A stretch of 52,137 nucleotides of DNA. Origin: Burkholderiales bacterium (lineage in GTDB: Bacteria > Pseudomonadota > Gammaproteobacteria > Burkholderiales > Burkholderiaceae_D). Position numbers and translations under genes: made by a program. Positions 1 through 8,227 of this stretch are shown here, piece after piece; position 1 is the stretch's first letter, and each line of letters starts with the position of its first letter. Under the pieces are notes generated by a model, which saw only the letters and a program-made list of their open reading frames with translations, did no database searches and was not told where the DNA came from. The DNA is taken from assembly GCA_003136595.1 (NCBI GenBank), contig PLEY01000045.1, forward strand, positions 1 through 52,137, in the 5' to 3' direction.

Positions 1-110
1 ATGATGCCGTTGCCGCCACCGACCAGGGCGAGCTCCGACAGATTGAGTTCGATAAGAGCGGTCGATTCAGCGCTCAAGTTTTCTGTTGCGTTGTCGATGA
101 TTTGTTCCAC
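1..110 (-). CDS. Double-glycine leader peptide (bacteriocin/microcin-like precursor), 3' end outside window
   Basis: Reading leftwards from a GTG at 108-110, the frame is open to the window edge. The encoded segment is acidic and ends with LNLSELALVGGGN at 4-42. That pattern of spaced Leu/Glu residues followed by Gly-Gly is typical of leader peptides removed by C39 peptidases. A GGAG Shine-Dalgarno sits 5 nt before the GTG. A C39-peptidase ABC exporter lies 2.4 kb away on the same strand (2428-4500), which is the expected processing and export partner. The core peptide after Gly-Gly lies outside the window, so size and activity cannot be judged. Seen: leader motif, SD, strand. Known: GG leaders pair with C39 exporters. 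Inferred: function as a secreted peptide. Confidence 0.6.
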   Translation of the reverse strand, partial: MEQIIDNATENLSAESTALIELNLSELALVGGGNGI

Positions 111-132
111 GAGGGCTCCAGAAGGGGTAGAT

Positions 133-270
133 TTAAAAGAAAAGGAAATACACTGCGAGGTTACGAAGAATGGGGAGATCGCTGAATGCAGGGACATCGC
201 GCATCACCGCCGCGCTCTGGGCACAGATCACCGAGTTCAGCCGGCACACCCAGTAGGTGTCTTGGGTCAT
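133..270 (-). CDS. Small ORF (45 aa) upstream of the GG-leader peptide
   Basis: A 45-codon frame starts MTQDTYWVCRLNS and ends in a hydrophobic LAVYFLFF tail. It has a good SD (AAGGGGA, 7 nt before the ATG at 268-270). It lies 22 nt upstream of the GG-leader frame on the same strand, so both could share one transcript. It has two Cys but no Gly-Gly motif. I do not recognise a family. It could be an accessory or immunity-like peptide of the secretion locus, or a chance frame. The SD and placement are the only support. Confidence 0.35.
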   Translation of the reverse strand: MTQDTYWVCRLNSVICAQSAAVMRDVPAFSDLPILRNLAVYFLFF

Positions 271-527
271 ATCGAGGTCCCCTTGCAAGTGTGAATCTGT
301 ATCAGCAAAACAACGAACATCAGACTCTGGCGACGCATTGAAACCACTTCCCAGCACTGCAAATTCTTGTCCATACCCTGAGCGCGCTTGATTTTTTATC
401 GTTGGAAACTACGCTAACGGATTTTGTGAAAAACTGTCAATCGCGAATTGAGTATGTATGAGCGGCGATAAACTGACAATGATTTTATGGGCTAGGTGGC
501 CCCTAGGAATTTCTCTTAGAACGACTC
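271..527. promoter_or_regulatory. Divergent intergenic region with direct repeat and weak promoter elements
   Basis: This A+T-richer gap separates the leftward peptide genes from the rightward HD-GYP gene. An 11-bp direct repeat with one mismatch (AAACTGTCAAT at 431-441, AAACTGACAAT at 470-480) recurs 39 bp apart. On the minus strand TTGACA (435-440) is followed after 18 bp by TAGCGT (411-416), a possible weak sigma70 promoter for the peptides. A CTAGG/CCTAG dyad lies at 492-506 just before the HD-GYP start. No regulator can be assigned. Confidence 0.3.
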
Positions 528-2390
528 ATGAAAAGTACTAGTACTTTGGAAGAGGAGCGTCGCATCGAGGAGCGGCTGGCTGCGCTGAGCATCCAGGCCC
601 GCCAGCATCTCGCCTCCCCCGGGCAGGCCTCACTCGACTTCTACAAGGACCTTATCCTCGAGTTGAAGGAGATCGTCGGGACCCGCCATTCGCAGCTCAA
701 GATGGATTGTCTTTTCGACGCGGCGAATTATTTCTATCTCGCCGGACACCCGTTCCTCGGACTCGAAGCGGCAGCCGCCGCGGTGGCGCTTGCGCGCCAG
801 TCCGACACGCCGCTTACGCTGCGCAAGGGCCTCACCTTCCTCGGGGCGATCCAGGCCGACACGGGCAACCTGCCGCTTGCGATCGAGTCGTGCGCCGAGG
901 CGCTCAGCGTTGCGCTGCAGATCGGCGACCGGCGGGGCGAGTTGGGGACCTGGAACAACCTGGGCCTCGCCCTCTTCTACAGCGCCCAATACGAGGACGC
1001 GATCCGTTGCCTCGAGCGGGTGAAGGAGATGAGCGAGGCCGATCCGACGCTCGCACCGTTCCGGGCCTCGGCCCTCACGAACATCGGGGTCGCGAGCTTC
1101 CATCTGGACGACTTCCGGGGCAGCCTGCGCGCCTTGAACGAAGCCTCGCGCGTGGTTCCCGAGCCCAAGAGCGCGGCGGACTTTCTGAGCCTCGCGGTGC
1201 TTGAGCTCAATTTCACCAAGACCTTTCTTGAGCTGGATAACCTCCAGAAAGCGCGCGATCACAGCCAGGCTGCCCGCCGCGCCGCGTCCAAGGCCAACAC
1301 CGGCCGCGCGGAGATTGCCGCCTCGCTCGCCGAGGGTCTCTACGAGGTCCACGCGGGCATGACCGACATCGGGCTGTCCCGACTGACCAACACCCTCGAG
1401 AAGGCGCGCATGGTGCGGTCGTGGCTGCGCGACACGCTGATCGCGCTGGTACGGGCTTACGAGACGGTCGGCCAGCCTGAGCGCGCGCTCGTCTATCTGC
1501 GCGAGCTCCTCGAGCACACGCGCAAGGGCAACCAGGAATATGTCCTGACCTACCAGCGGCTGCACCTCGAGAACATCGGTGCCTTGGGGGACACCCACCA
1601 GGCCGAGTCAGTGACTCCGCTGCAGCGGCGCGAGGCCGTCCTGCGCGGCAAGGTTGCCGAGCAGGAACTGCTGCGCTCGCGCCTTGAAATGCTCGAACGG
1701 CTGGCCGTCGCCGCCGAGCTGCGCGATGACTCGACTGGGGAACATTCTTACCGGGTGGGGAAGCTCTCGGCGCTGCTGGCGCAGGCCTATGGCTGCGACG
1801 AGGACACGATCTTCATGCTGGATCTCGCCGGTCGCCTGCACGACATCGGCAAGATCGGCGTGCCCGATGCGATCCTGCTCAAGCCGGGTCGGCTGAATTC
1901 GGCCGAGATTCTGGTGATGCGGGCGCACACCACGGTGGGCGCGGAGCTCCTCGCCAAGAGCAACATGGCGCAGATGCAGATGGCCGAGGAGATTGCCCGC
2001 TATCACCATGAATGGTGGGATGGCAGCGGATATCCGACCAATCTCTCCGGCTCGGCCATTCCCCTGGCTGCGCGCATCACCGCCCTTGCCGACGTGTTTG
2101 ATGCCCTGACTCACAAGCGGCCGTACAAGGAGGCCTGGCCCCTTGAGGAGGCCCTGGCGGAGATTGCCTCGCTGTCGGGGCGTCAATTCGACCCGAAGCT
2201 GTGCGCACTGTTCCTCGAGCTGATTCCGGCCCTGCAGCGCGAGCACGGCGATCTTGATGCCTTCCTTGGGGCGGCAGCGCGCGATTCCTCGTTCCTGCAG
2301 GCGCGCTCTAAGATCTGGGCGGCGCTCGCGCACAGCCGCTCAGCGGATTTTCCGCAGCTGAACCTCGGCACCGGGTTCGCCCTCGAGTAG
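528..2390 (+). CDS. TPR-repeat HD-GYP domain protein, c-di-GMP phosphodiesterase
   Basis: This 620-aa protein has no membrane segment or signal peptide, so it is probably cytoplasmic. The first ~370 residues are TPR-like helical repeats (for example the stretch around GTWNNLGLALFYSAQYEDAI). A short linker follows, then an HD-GYP domain from about residue 395. The HD pair is H438-D439 in LHDIGKIGVP, and the second signature is HHEWWDGSGYP (493-503). All metal-binding motifs look intact, so it should hydrolyse c-di-GMP; the TPRs would give partner or ligand control. The SD before ATG 528 is weak. It lies between peptide genes and their likely exporter but on the opposite strand, so co-function is only a suggestion. 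A TPR-GGDEF protein of opposite activity is at 8228-9964. Confidence 0.9.
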   Translation: MKSTSTLEEERRIEERLAALSIQARQHLASPGQASLDFYKDLILELKEIVGTRHSQLKMDCLFDAANYFYLAGHPFLGLEAAAAAVALARQSDTPLTLRKGLTFLGAIQADTGNLPLAIESCAEALSVALQIGDRRGELGTWNNLGLALFYSAQYEDAIRCLERVKEMSEADPTLAPFRASALTNIGVASFHLDDFRGSLRALNEASRVVPEPKSAADFLSLAVLELNFTKTFLELDNLQKARDHSQAARRAASKANTGRAEIAASLAEGLYEVHAGMTDIGLSRLTNTLEKARMVRSWLRDTLIALVRAYETVGQPERALVYLRELLEHTRKGNQEYVLTYQRLHLENIGALGDTHQAESVTPLQRREAVLRGKVAEQELLRSRLEMLERLAVAAELRDDSTGEHSYRVGKLSALLAQAYGCDEDTIFMLDLAGRLHDIGKIGVPDAILLKPGRLNSAEILVMRAHTTVGAELLAKSNMAQMQMAEEIARYHHEWWDGSGYPTNLSGSAIPLAARITALADVFDALTHKRPYKEAWPLEEALAEIASLSGRQFDPKLCALFLELIPALQREHGDLDAFLGAAARDSSFLQARSKIWAALAHSRSADFPQLNLGTGFALE

Positions 2391-2422
2391 CGGCTGGAGT
2401 GGGCTGGGCCGCGCCAGGGCCG

Positions 2423-2440
2423 CCCGGCTACGCAGCCGGG
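2423..2440. terminator. Hairpin between convergent genes
   Basis: CCCGGCT and AGCCGGG (2423-2429 and 2434-2440) form a perfect 7-bp G+C-rich stem with a 4-nt loop. It lies 33 bp past the HD-GYP stop and covers the stop of the convergent ABC exporter. There is no T-tract, so a classical intrinsic terminator is not shown; it may still act as a transcription barrier in both directions. Confidence 0.35.
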
Positions 2441-4500
2441 GACATGCGGATGATGCGATCGACATTGCGGATCGTGTCGGGCCGGTGGCTGACGATGACG
2501 ACCCCAAACCCCATGGTGCGCAACTCATCGGTGATCTGATTCTCGCGTTCGAGGTCGAGCTGGTCAAAGGCCTCGTCTAGAAACAGGATCTCAGGCCTGC
2601 GATAGAGGGCTCGTGCGAGCAGGATGCGCTGCTTCTGTCCGCCCGACAGGGCGACGCCCAGGTTGCCGACCAGGGTGTTGTACTGCATCGGCATGGCCTC
2701 GACCTCGGCGCTCAGGCCCGCAATCCGGCAGCATTCGCGTACCAGCGCCGGATCGTGGTGTGGATCGAAGAAGCTGACGTTGTCCTCGAGCGTTCCCACG
2801 AACAACTGGTCGTCCTGCATCACGACGCCGATGCGGCTGCGGTAGGCGCGCACATCCATGTCAGCAAGGTTGGTGCCGCACACCCTGAGCACGCCGAGGG
2901 TCGGTGGAAACAGCCCGACCAGGACCTTGATGAGGGTCGTCTTGCCGCAACCGGAAGGACCGACGAGCGCGACCGTCTCGCCTTTCCTGATGGCGCAGCT
3001 GAAGTCGCGGAACACGAAACCTTCGAGGCCGTACTGGTAGGCGATGCCCTCTGCCTCGATCACAAGCGGCGTGCTCGCCATGCTGGTTGCGCCAAGCGTC
3101 GAGCTCTCCCGCTCGGCGAGCGCGATGTCGGCGATCCGTTCGGCATGCAGGTCAAGCATGTTGAACTCGACGGCCTTGTCGATCAGGTTGTTGATGCGAC
3201 CGAGGAAGAGCAGCTTGAAGCTGATGAAGGCATACAGCATGCCGACGGTCATCTGCGCGTCGAGGACGGCCTGGGCGCCCAGCCAGATCACGGCGACGTT
3301 CTCGATGCCGAACAGGAGGCCGTTGACCGCCTTGTGGGCGATGGCGACCTGCTGGACGCGCACGCCCGCATTGATCTGATCGACCACCAGGTTCTGGTAG
3401 CCCGAGCGTCGCTCCTCCTCGCGCAAATTGAGCTTGATGGCCATCATGCCGCGCACCGTCTCGATGAAGTGGGTGCTCGACTTCGCCTCATGGGCGAGCT
3501 GCTCGTCGGTCTGATTGCGCTGGGGGAAGTAGAAGATCCAGCGGGCGATACCGTAGAGGGCGGCGGCGATGAGGACCACCGCGGTCAGCAGCGTGCTGTA
3601 GAGGAACATCACGCAGACGGTCAGGATCACCATGAGACCATCGACGACAGTCTCGACGAAGGTGGTGGTCAGTGTGCGCTGGATTGCATCGATGCTGCGA
3701 AAGCGCGAGATGATGTCGCCGATATGGCGCTTCTCGAACCACGGCAGGGGCAGCCGGATCAGCTGGGCGAACAGTTCGGTGAGCATGCGCAGGTTCATCT
3801 GCGTGCTCAGATACACGCCCGCCCACGAGCGTACTGCCGTGATAGCCGTCTGGATGATGACAATCGCGCCGAAGCCCACGCCGAGAACCGTGAGGAAATC
3901 GGCGTCGCGCCCGACGATGACCCGGTCGACGACCAGCTGCAGGAAAAACGGCATGGAGATGGCGAACACCTCGAGTGCCAGCGACAGCAGGAAGATCTGG
4001 GTGATCGTCCCCTTGTAGGCCGACGCCGCCGAGAGCAACTGCCAGGCACTGATCTTCTCGCGCTCGTCGAGCCGCCGAAAACCGGGCGTGGGCGTGAGTT
4101 CGAGCGCGACCCCGGTGAAATGCCGCGAGACCTCGGACTGACGCAGCACGCGTCGGCCGCGCGCCGGATCGTGGATCGTGATGCGGCTGCCCGACACGCG
4201 GGTCAGCACCACGAAGTGGTTCATGTCCCAATGCAGGATGGCGGGCAGGCGCAGCTGTCCGAGTGCCTCGAGCGGTAGCTGCACGCCCCGTGCGGTCAGG
4301 TGCATCGTCTCGGCGACCTGGCTGATGTGCTTGAGCGTCACGCCCTTCAGCGAGGCGGACATGCGCTGGCGCATCGCCGGAAGATCGGTACGAAACCCGT
4401 AGAACGAGGCGATCATCGCCACGCACGCAATGCCGCACTCAGGTGCCTCGGACTGCAGGATCACGGGGACCGTCTTCGAGAAGATCGGCAGCCACCTCAC
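2428..4500 (-). CDS. C39-peptidase-containing ABC exporter (bacteriocin/colicin V type)
   Basis: An inner-membrane ABC exporter that should cleave a GG leader and export the core peptide. I chose GTG 4498-4500: it overlaps the stop of the upstream fusion-protein gene (GTGA), has GGGAG 8 nt upstream, and gives 690 aa. An in-frame ATG at 4540-4542 is possible but lacks an SD. An N-terminal C39 peptidase carries Cys22 (QSEAPECGIACVAM), His95 (WDMNHFVVL) and Asp111 (IHDPARG), so the catalytic triad is complete. A six-helix membrane domain follows (about 150-430), then an ATPase with Walker A GPSGCGKTT, signature LSGGQKQR, Walker B FLDEAFDQLD and H-loop VSHRP. Family and layout match CvaB/RaxB-like exporters. 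The likely substrate is the peptide at 1-110. Confidence 0.93.
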   Translation of the reverse strand: MRWLPIFSKTVPVILQSEAPECGIACVAMIASFYGFRTDLPAMRQRMSASLKGVTLKHISQVAETMHLTARGVQLPLEALGQLRLPAILHWDMNHFVVLTRVSGSRITIHDPARGRRVLRQSEVSRHFTGVALELTPTPGFRRLDEREKISAWQLLSAASAYKGTITQIFLLSLALEVFAISMPFFLQLVVDRVIVGRDADFLTVLGVGFGAIVIIQTAITAVRSWAGVYLSTQMNLRMLTELFAQLIRLPLPWFEKRHIGDIISRFRSIDAIQRTLTTTFVETVVDGLMVILTVCVMFLYSTLLTAVVLIAAALYGIARWIFYFPQRNQTDEQLAHEAKSSTHFIETVRGMMAIKLNLREEERRSGYQNLVVDQINAGVRVQQVAIAHKAVNGLLFGIENVAVIWLGAQAVLDAQMTVGMLYAFISFKLLFLGRINNLIDKAVEFNMLDLHAERIADIALAERESSTLGATSMASTPLVIEAEGIAYQYGLEGFVFRDFSCAIRKGETVALVGPSGCGKTTLIKVLVGLFPPTLGVLRVCGTNLADMDVRAYRSRIGVVMQDDQLFVGTLEDNVSFFDPHHDPALVRECCRIAGLSAEVEAMPMQYNTLVGNLGVALSGGQKQRILLARALYRRPEILFLDEAFDQLDLERENQITDELRTMGFGVVIVSHRPDTIRNVDRIIRMSPAA

Positions 4501-5747
4501 CGCATGCGCTCCCGGAGCTGGAGGAGCGGCTGGAACAGCCATTCGAGCAGCGTACGCTTTTCCATGAGCAGGTCCGCTGAGACCAGCATCCCGGGCCGCA
4601 GCGCCAGATCCTGGCTGCCCGAGCGCACGGTCTGCCGCTCGAGGCTGACGGTGATGCGGTAGGCGGGCTCGCGGATGGAAAGGGGGCCGACGTGTTCGCC
4701 CTGCATCCAGGCGGTCTTGCCGACCGTCTCGACGACTCCCTTGTACTGGCCGAAGCGCTCATAGGGAAAGGCCTCGTAGCGCAAGAGGACCGCCTGGCCT
4801 GGCGAGACGAAGCCGATGGCGCGCGTGGGCACGAGCAGTTCGGCATGCAGCCGACCATCGGTCGGGATGATGGTCGCAAGCGGCGTGTCGGCAGCGACGA
4901 TCTGCCCCCGGCTCACCGCGATGTTGGTGACGGTGCCGTTGATGGGGGCGTGGATGATGGTCTCGCCGAGGAGCGACTCCTCCGTCGAGGTCTGTGCGAG
5001 TTCGCTCAGCTGGCGCGCGATCTGCTCGACCTGCGTCGTCGTCCGAAGCCGCATCGACGGTTCGTCGAGCTGCGCCGCCCCGAGATCCTTCTGCAGGGAG
5101 GCCCGCTCGCGGGCGAGCGTGGCAAGCTTCAGTTCCTGATCCGTGACGTCGTCCCGTTTCTGCTGCACGCCCACATCCGATATGAAGTGATCCTTGGAGA
5201 GCCCCTCATAGCGGGCTTCGACATCGCGGGACGATTTCAGGCGCTGCTTTTGCAAGTTGATCTCACCGTCGAGGGCGGCGATCTCGTTGCGCAGGTCGGC
5301 GATGCGCTTGTGCACCTGCTCGATCTCGTGTTCGCCAAGCGCGATCGTCTCGTCGCGCTCCTGGGCGAGAATGGCGCGCCGCCTGCCGATCTCCTCGAGC
5401 ACCTTGTCCGAACTCGAGGCGGCACTGCTCGTGGTCCGGTCGATCGTGACGTGGGCGAGGGGCTGCCCGGCGCTCACCTGCTCGCCCTCCTGAACGTCGA
5501 TCTCCTTGACCTGGCCTGCGTCCGAGATCAGCATCGGCACAGAGCCGATCTCGCTTGCAAGAAACCCCTGTACTCGCTCGCGGCGCTGGTACTGACCCCA
5601 CACCGTCACGCTGATGAGCATGGCTGCGAGCGCGACTGCAAGCAGCGTGAGCAGCCACAGCGACAGGGGACGGGCAACAGTCAGTTCACCGAGGAACTTG
5701 TCACGCTGGGCGTCGAGGGCTTCCTTGCGGAACAGTGCCTTAGCCAT
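4497..5747 (-). CDS. HlyD-family membrane fusion protein of the peptide exporter
   Basis: This 416-aa periplasmic adaptor would link the C39 ABC exporter to an outer-membrane channel. The start ATG at 5745-5747 (MAKALFRKEALDAQRDKFLG) matches the family; the frame stays open further upstream but that extension is Arg/Pro-rich and implausible. One membrane helix follows at about residues 28-48 (PLSLWLLTLLAVALAAML), then a lipoyl-like half, a long coiled coil (about 105-220), and a C-terminal barrel with IHAPINGTVTNIAVSRGQIV. Length and layout are those of CvaA-type adaptors. The gene ends in a 4-bp overlap with the exporter start, so the two are translationally coupled. No TolC-like channel gene is in the window. 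The SD is weak. Confidence 0.9.
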   Translation of the reverse strand: MAKALFRKEALDAQRDKFLGELTVARPLSLWLLTLLAVALAAMLISVTVWGQYQRRERVQGFLASEIGSVPMLISDAGQVKEIDVQEGEQVSAGQPLAHVTIDRTTSSAASSSDKVLEEIGRRRAILAQERDETIALGEHEIEQVHKRIADLRNEIAALDGEINLQKQRLKSSRDVEARYEGLSKDHFISDVGVQQKRDDVTDQELKLATLARERASLQKDLGAAQLDEPSMRLRTTTQVEQIARQLSELAQTSTEESLLGETIIHAPINGTVTNIAVSRGQIVAADTPLATIIPTDGRLHAELLVPTRAIGFVSPGQAVLLRYEAFPYERFGQYKGVVETVGKTAWMQGEHVGPLSIREPAYRITVSLERQTVRSGSQDLALRPGMLVSADLLMEKRTLLEWLFQPLLQLRERMR

Positions 5748-5980
5748 GGAACGGAGTGAAGCGGATCGGCATGAGCCCTGATTTTTCTGGACCGACGGGA
5801 AGGTCGCGTTGTGGATCGGATGACACCGCCGCGGATTGTAACAACCTTGACGGTCCCGATGCACGTTTGGGCGAAGGCCGCGCAACGCAGTGGGGTACGG
5901 ACCAGCACCGGTGCGTGCCGGTCTGTATTCCCGGGACGATGTGCGGGCCATTCAAGCAGGGGCGGTGGGTCCGCGCTTGG

Positions 5981-6016
5981 GTCAGAGATTGCGTCAGAGG
6001 TTGTGTCAGCAGTGGC
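5981..6016. repeat. 12-bp tandem repeat, about 2.5 copies
   Basis: GTCAGAGATTGC, GTCAGAGGTTGT and GTCAGCAGTGGC follow each other at 5981, 5993 and 6005. The copies are imperfect. Confidence 0.6.
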
Positions 6017-6262
6017 AAGCTCCCGGGCCCGATCCCCAGGCCCAATGACGCTGCCCGGCGGACCCAGGCGGACCCAGGTGGCCGCGCATTCACGTGCGAG
6101 CCAGAGTGCATGCGCCCAGGGTTCAGCCGCGCGTGGCAATGCCGGCACGTCCGGGGCTGCTCTGGGCGCGCCGCGGCCGCGGATCTCAAGTGGCCTGGGC
6201 GGGGCCGCCCGTCGCGAAGCTCAACTCGCGCTGGCCCGAACCCGTGCTCAGTGGAACCCGAA

Positions 6263-6278
6263 GTGCAATATACTGCAC
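6263..6278. promoter_or_regulatory. Palindromic operator-like site GTGCA-N6-TGCAC
   Basis: GTGCAATATACTGCAC is a perfect dyad (5-bp arms, AT-rich 6-bp centre), 18 bp beyond the stop of the BoxR-like gene. It matches, with one arm mismatch, the site at 7212-7227 that overlaps the divergent promoter at the other end of the same gene. TGCA palindromes fit what I recall of BzdR/BoxR operators. No gene start lies close by: the nearest downstream on the minus strand is the fusion protein at 5747. Confidence 0.5.
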
Positions 6279-6295
6279 GTACGTTGCCGGGGCGG

Positions 6296-7183
6296 CTAGG
6301 GAGCTTGGCGTACCGCCGCGGCCAGCTCCTGCAGGCTCGCCGCAATGCTCTTGCCGCTGGTGTCGATGTTCACGTCGGCCTTGGCGTAGAAGGGTGCACG
6401 ACCCTCGAGAATCCGCCGCAGGTCAGACATGGCTTCGGAGTGTCCGGCAATGGGCCGCAGATCGCCCTGCGCGACGACCCGGGCCATGTGCTCCTCGGGG
6501 CTGGCCCGCAGCCATACCGTAAAAAAATGACTGAGCAGGAAGTTGTAGGTGCCCGCATCCGAGACCAGACTGCCTGGGGTGGAGAGCACGAGGCGAGTTC
6601 CGCGCGCGACCAGCTCCTCGAGACACTGGCGCTCGAGGCGGCGGTAGCCGCCCTGGCCGTAGAGGGAGTGGATCTCGCCCACCCGCAGTCCAGCCTTGGC
6701 TTCGATCGCACCATTGAGCTCGACGAAGGGCACGCCGAGCTGCGCGGCGAGCTTGTTGCCCAGAGTGGTCTTGCCGGCCCCACGCAGGCCGACCAGGGCG
6801 ACCCTCTCGACGCGCAGCGCCGGATTGTGGCCGGGATCGAAGAACCGGTTGAGCGCCGCCCGTGCGGCGGCCAGCTCGTCTTCGGAGAGTTCCCGCAGGC
6901 GCTCCTGCAGCAGGACATACTCGCTCGAGCGTTCCCCGGCCTCGTTGACGAGCTCCTCGATCGGCACGTCAAGTGCCTGGGCCACAGAGCGCAGCAGCAG
7001 CACCGAGGCGTTGCCCGCGCCATTCTCCAGGTCTGACAGGTAACGCAGCGAGACACCGGCTGCATCGGCCAGCATCTTCTGCGACATGCCGCGTCGCGAG
7101 CGCAGAACGCGAATCCGCTCGCCCAGGGTGCGCAGGAACTCCTCGGCTCCACCCGATCCTTCAAAGGCTGCCGAATCGTTCAA
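6296..7183 (-). CDS. XRE-shikimate kinase fusion regulator, BzdR/BoxR-like (benzoyl-CoA sensor family)
   Basis: This 295-aa regulator has an XRE helix-turn-helix at about residues 17-75 (MSQKMLADAAGVSLRYLSDLENG). A linker leads to a shikimate-kinase-like domain (about 127-290) with Walker A GLRGAGKTTLG. This architecture is that of BzdR/BoxR, repressors of benzoate degradation that bind benzoyl-CoA in the kinase-like domain. The start is TTG at 7181-7183 with GAGG 6 nt upstream. The divergent hydrolase at 7267 is a likely target. No box or bzd catabolic genes are in the window, so the effector is inferred from family only. Matching palindromes flank the gene at 6263 and 7212. Confidence 0.85.
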   Translation of the reverse strand: MNDSAAFEGSGGAEEFLRTLGERIRVLRSRRGMSQKMLADAAGVSLRYLSDLENGAGNASVLLLRSVAQALDVPIEELVNEAGERSSEYVLLQERLRELSEDELAAARAALNRFFDPGHNPALRVERVALVGLRGAGKTTLGNKLAAQLGVPFVELNGAIEAKAGLRVGEIHSLYGQGGYRRLERQCLEELVARGTRLVLSTPGSLVSDAGTYNFLLSHFFTVWLRASPEEHMARVVAQGDLRPIAGHSEAMSDLRRILEGRAPFYAKADVNIDTSGKSIAASLQELAAAVRQAP

Positions 7184-7195
7184 TTGGGCCTCGGC

Positions 7196-7223
7196 TTGTC
7201 TGGAGAGGGACGTGCATTATAAT
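7196..7223 (+). promoter_or_regulatory. Sigma70-type promoter for the alpha/beta hydrolase
   Basis: TTGTCT (7196-7201), a 16-bp spacer and a consensus TATAAT (7218-7223). The ATTATAAT core is self-complementary, so a TATAAT also reads on the minus strand (7216-7221) toward the BoxR-like gene. A start near 7230 makes ATG 7234 nearly leaderless and favours ATG 7267 for the hydrolase. Confidence 0.6.
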
Positions 7224-7227
7224 TCAC
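7212..7227. promoter_or_regulatory. Operator-like site overlapping both divergent -10 elements
   Basis: GTGCATTATAATTCAC matches the dyad at 6263-6278 with one changed arm base (TTCAC for TGCAC). It covers the -10 hexamers of both the hydrolase and the regulator, which suits repression and autoregulation by the BoxR-like protein. A further TGCA half-site is at 7244-7247. Confidence 0.55.
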
Positions 7228-7266
7228 ACGAGCATGATCAGAGTGCAAGAAAAGCGAGAGCAAACC

Positions 7267-8127
7267 ATGACGTACCGCGGCGACCCGCCAGGCCCTCGCA
7301 TGAGCGCACCAGGCTCCGCGCCGAGGCCGCGCCTCATCCCGAGCCGCATCCCGGTGGGTGACACCGAGCTCGAATGCGTCTGGATGGAGCTCGACGAGGC
7401 CGCGCGCCCGACCCTGGTGTTCCTGCACGAGGGTCTCGGTTCGGTTTCGATGTGGCGCGACTTCCCGGCGCGGCTGTGCCTGAGCACGGGCTGCAATGGC
7501 CTCATGTACTCGCGCGCCGGCTATGGAAACTCGAGCCCGCTTGCCGGCGCGCGCGGGGTGGAGTTCATGCACAACGAGGCACAGTCGGTGCTGCCGCTCG
7601 TGCTCGCGGCCTTCAGCATCGAGCGGCCGGTACTGATCGGCCACAGCGATGGTGGATCGATCGCCCTGATCTACAGTGCGCTCCACGCCGAGCGGGCGCT
7701 CGCGACGATCGTGCTCGCCCCGCACATCATGGTGGAAGCGTTCTCGCTCAGGGAGATCAGGGCCGCCCGGGTCGCCTTCGAGCAGGGTGATCTGCGAGCA
7801 CGTCTGGCCCGGCACCATGCGGATGTCGACGGCGCCTTCTACGGGTGGAACAACATCTGGCTGGATCCCGCCTTTGGCGCATGGAGCATCGAGGATCTGC
7901 TCGGCTCGATCCGCGCCCCCTTGCTCGCGGTGCAGGGTTTTGACGACCCCTACGGCACGATGCTGCAGATCGATGGCATCCGCGCGCGCGTGCCGCGCGC
8001 GACGCTGCTGAAACTGCCTCACTGTGGACACGCGCCCCATCGTGACCAACCCGAGGCCGTCCTCAGGGAGGTCATGGCGTTTCTCGAGATGGCCGGCACC
8101 CACAACCCGGCATCGCGGCCAGAGTGA
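7267..8127 (+). CDS. Alpha/beta-fold hydrolase
   Basis: This 286-aa enzyme has no signal peptide and is likely cytoplasmic. After a Pro-rich start comes the core strand TLVFLHEGLGS (oxyanion region), the nucleophile elbow GHSDGG, an acid residue in VQGFDDPYG and the catalytic His in LPHCGHAPH. ATG 7267 is chosen because the TATAAT at 7218-7223 would put transcription start near 7230 and GCGAGAG precedes it; ATG 7234 is the alternative. It is divergent from the BoxR-like regulator, so an ester, lactone or thioester from aromatic-CoA breakdown is a plausible substrate, but this is inference. Its stop is convergent with the diguanylate cyclase gene. Confidence 0.85.
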   Translation: MTYRGDPPGPRMSAPGSAPRPRLIPSRIPVGDTELECVWMELDEAARPTLVFLHEGLGSVSMWRDFPARLCLSTGCNGLMYSRAGYGNSSPLAGARGVEFMHNEAQSVLPLVLAAFSIERPVLIGHSDGGSIALIYSALHAERALATIVLAPHIMVEAFSLREIRAARVAFEQGDLRARLARHHADVDGAFYGWNNIWLDPAFGAWSIEDLLGSIRAPLLAVQGFDDPYGTMLQIDGIRARVPRATLLKLPHCGHAPHRDQPEAVLREVMAFLEMAGTHNPASRPE

Positions 8128-8132
8128 GCGGC

Positions 8133-8146
8133 CAGACCGGGGTCTG
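8133..8146. terminator. Short hairpin in the convergent gap
   Basis: CAGACC-GG-GGTCTG forms a 6-bp stem just after the hydrolase stop (8127). There is no T-run, so termination is only suggested. Confidence 0.25.
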
Positions 8147-8227
8147 CCGAGGGCTTCGGACCGGTCGGCCGGGCCTTTGCAGGAACTTCTGCTCCTCCAG
8201 GGGGGAGCGGGGTCAGCGTCACGCGGA

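Larger units (their letters stand above)
5748..6295. other. 548-bp intergenic region, no convincing gene
   Basis: Open frames here are Arg/Pro/Ser-rich with no recognisable domain or SD. The region holds a 12-bp tandem repeat (5981-6016) and a palindromic operator-like site (6263-6278). On the minus strand TACAAT (5835-5840) could be a -10 for the exporter operon, but no good -35 lies at the right distance. Confidence 0.5.

Noticed and set aside
2755-4278. A 507-codon plus-strand open frame opposite the C39 exporter
   Set aside because: Antisense to a conserved protein; composition is that of a high-G+C shadow with no domain or SD.
5681-6148. 155-codon minus-strand frame upstream of the fusion protein
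   Set aside because: Composition is biased, no SD, and it overlaps the start of the well supported HlyD-type gene in another frame.
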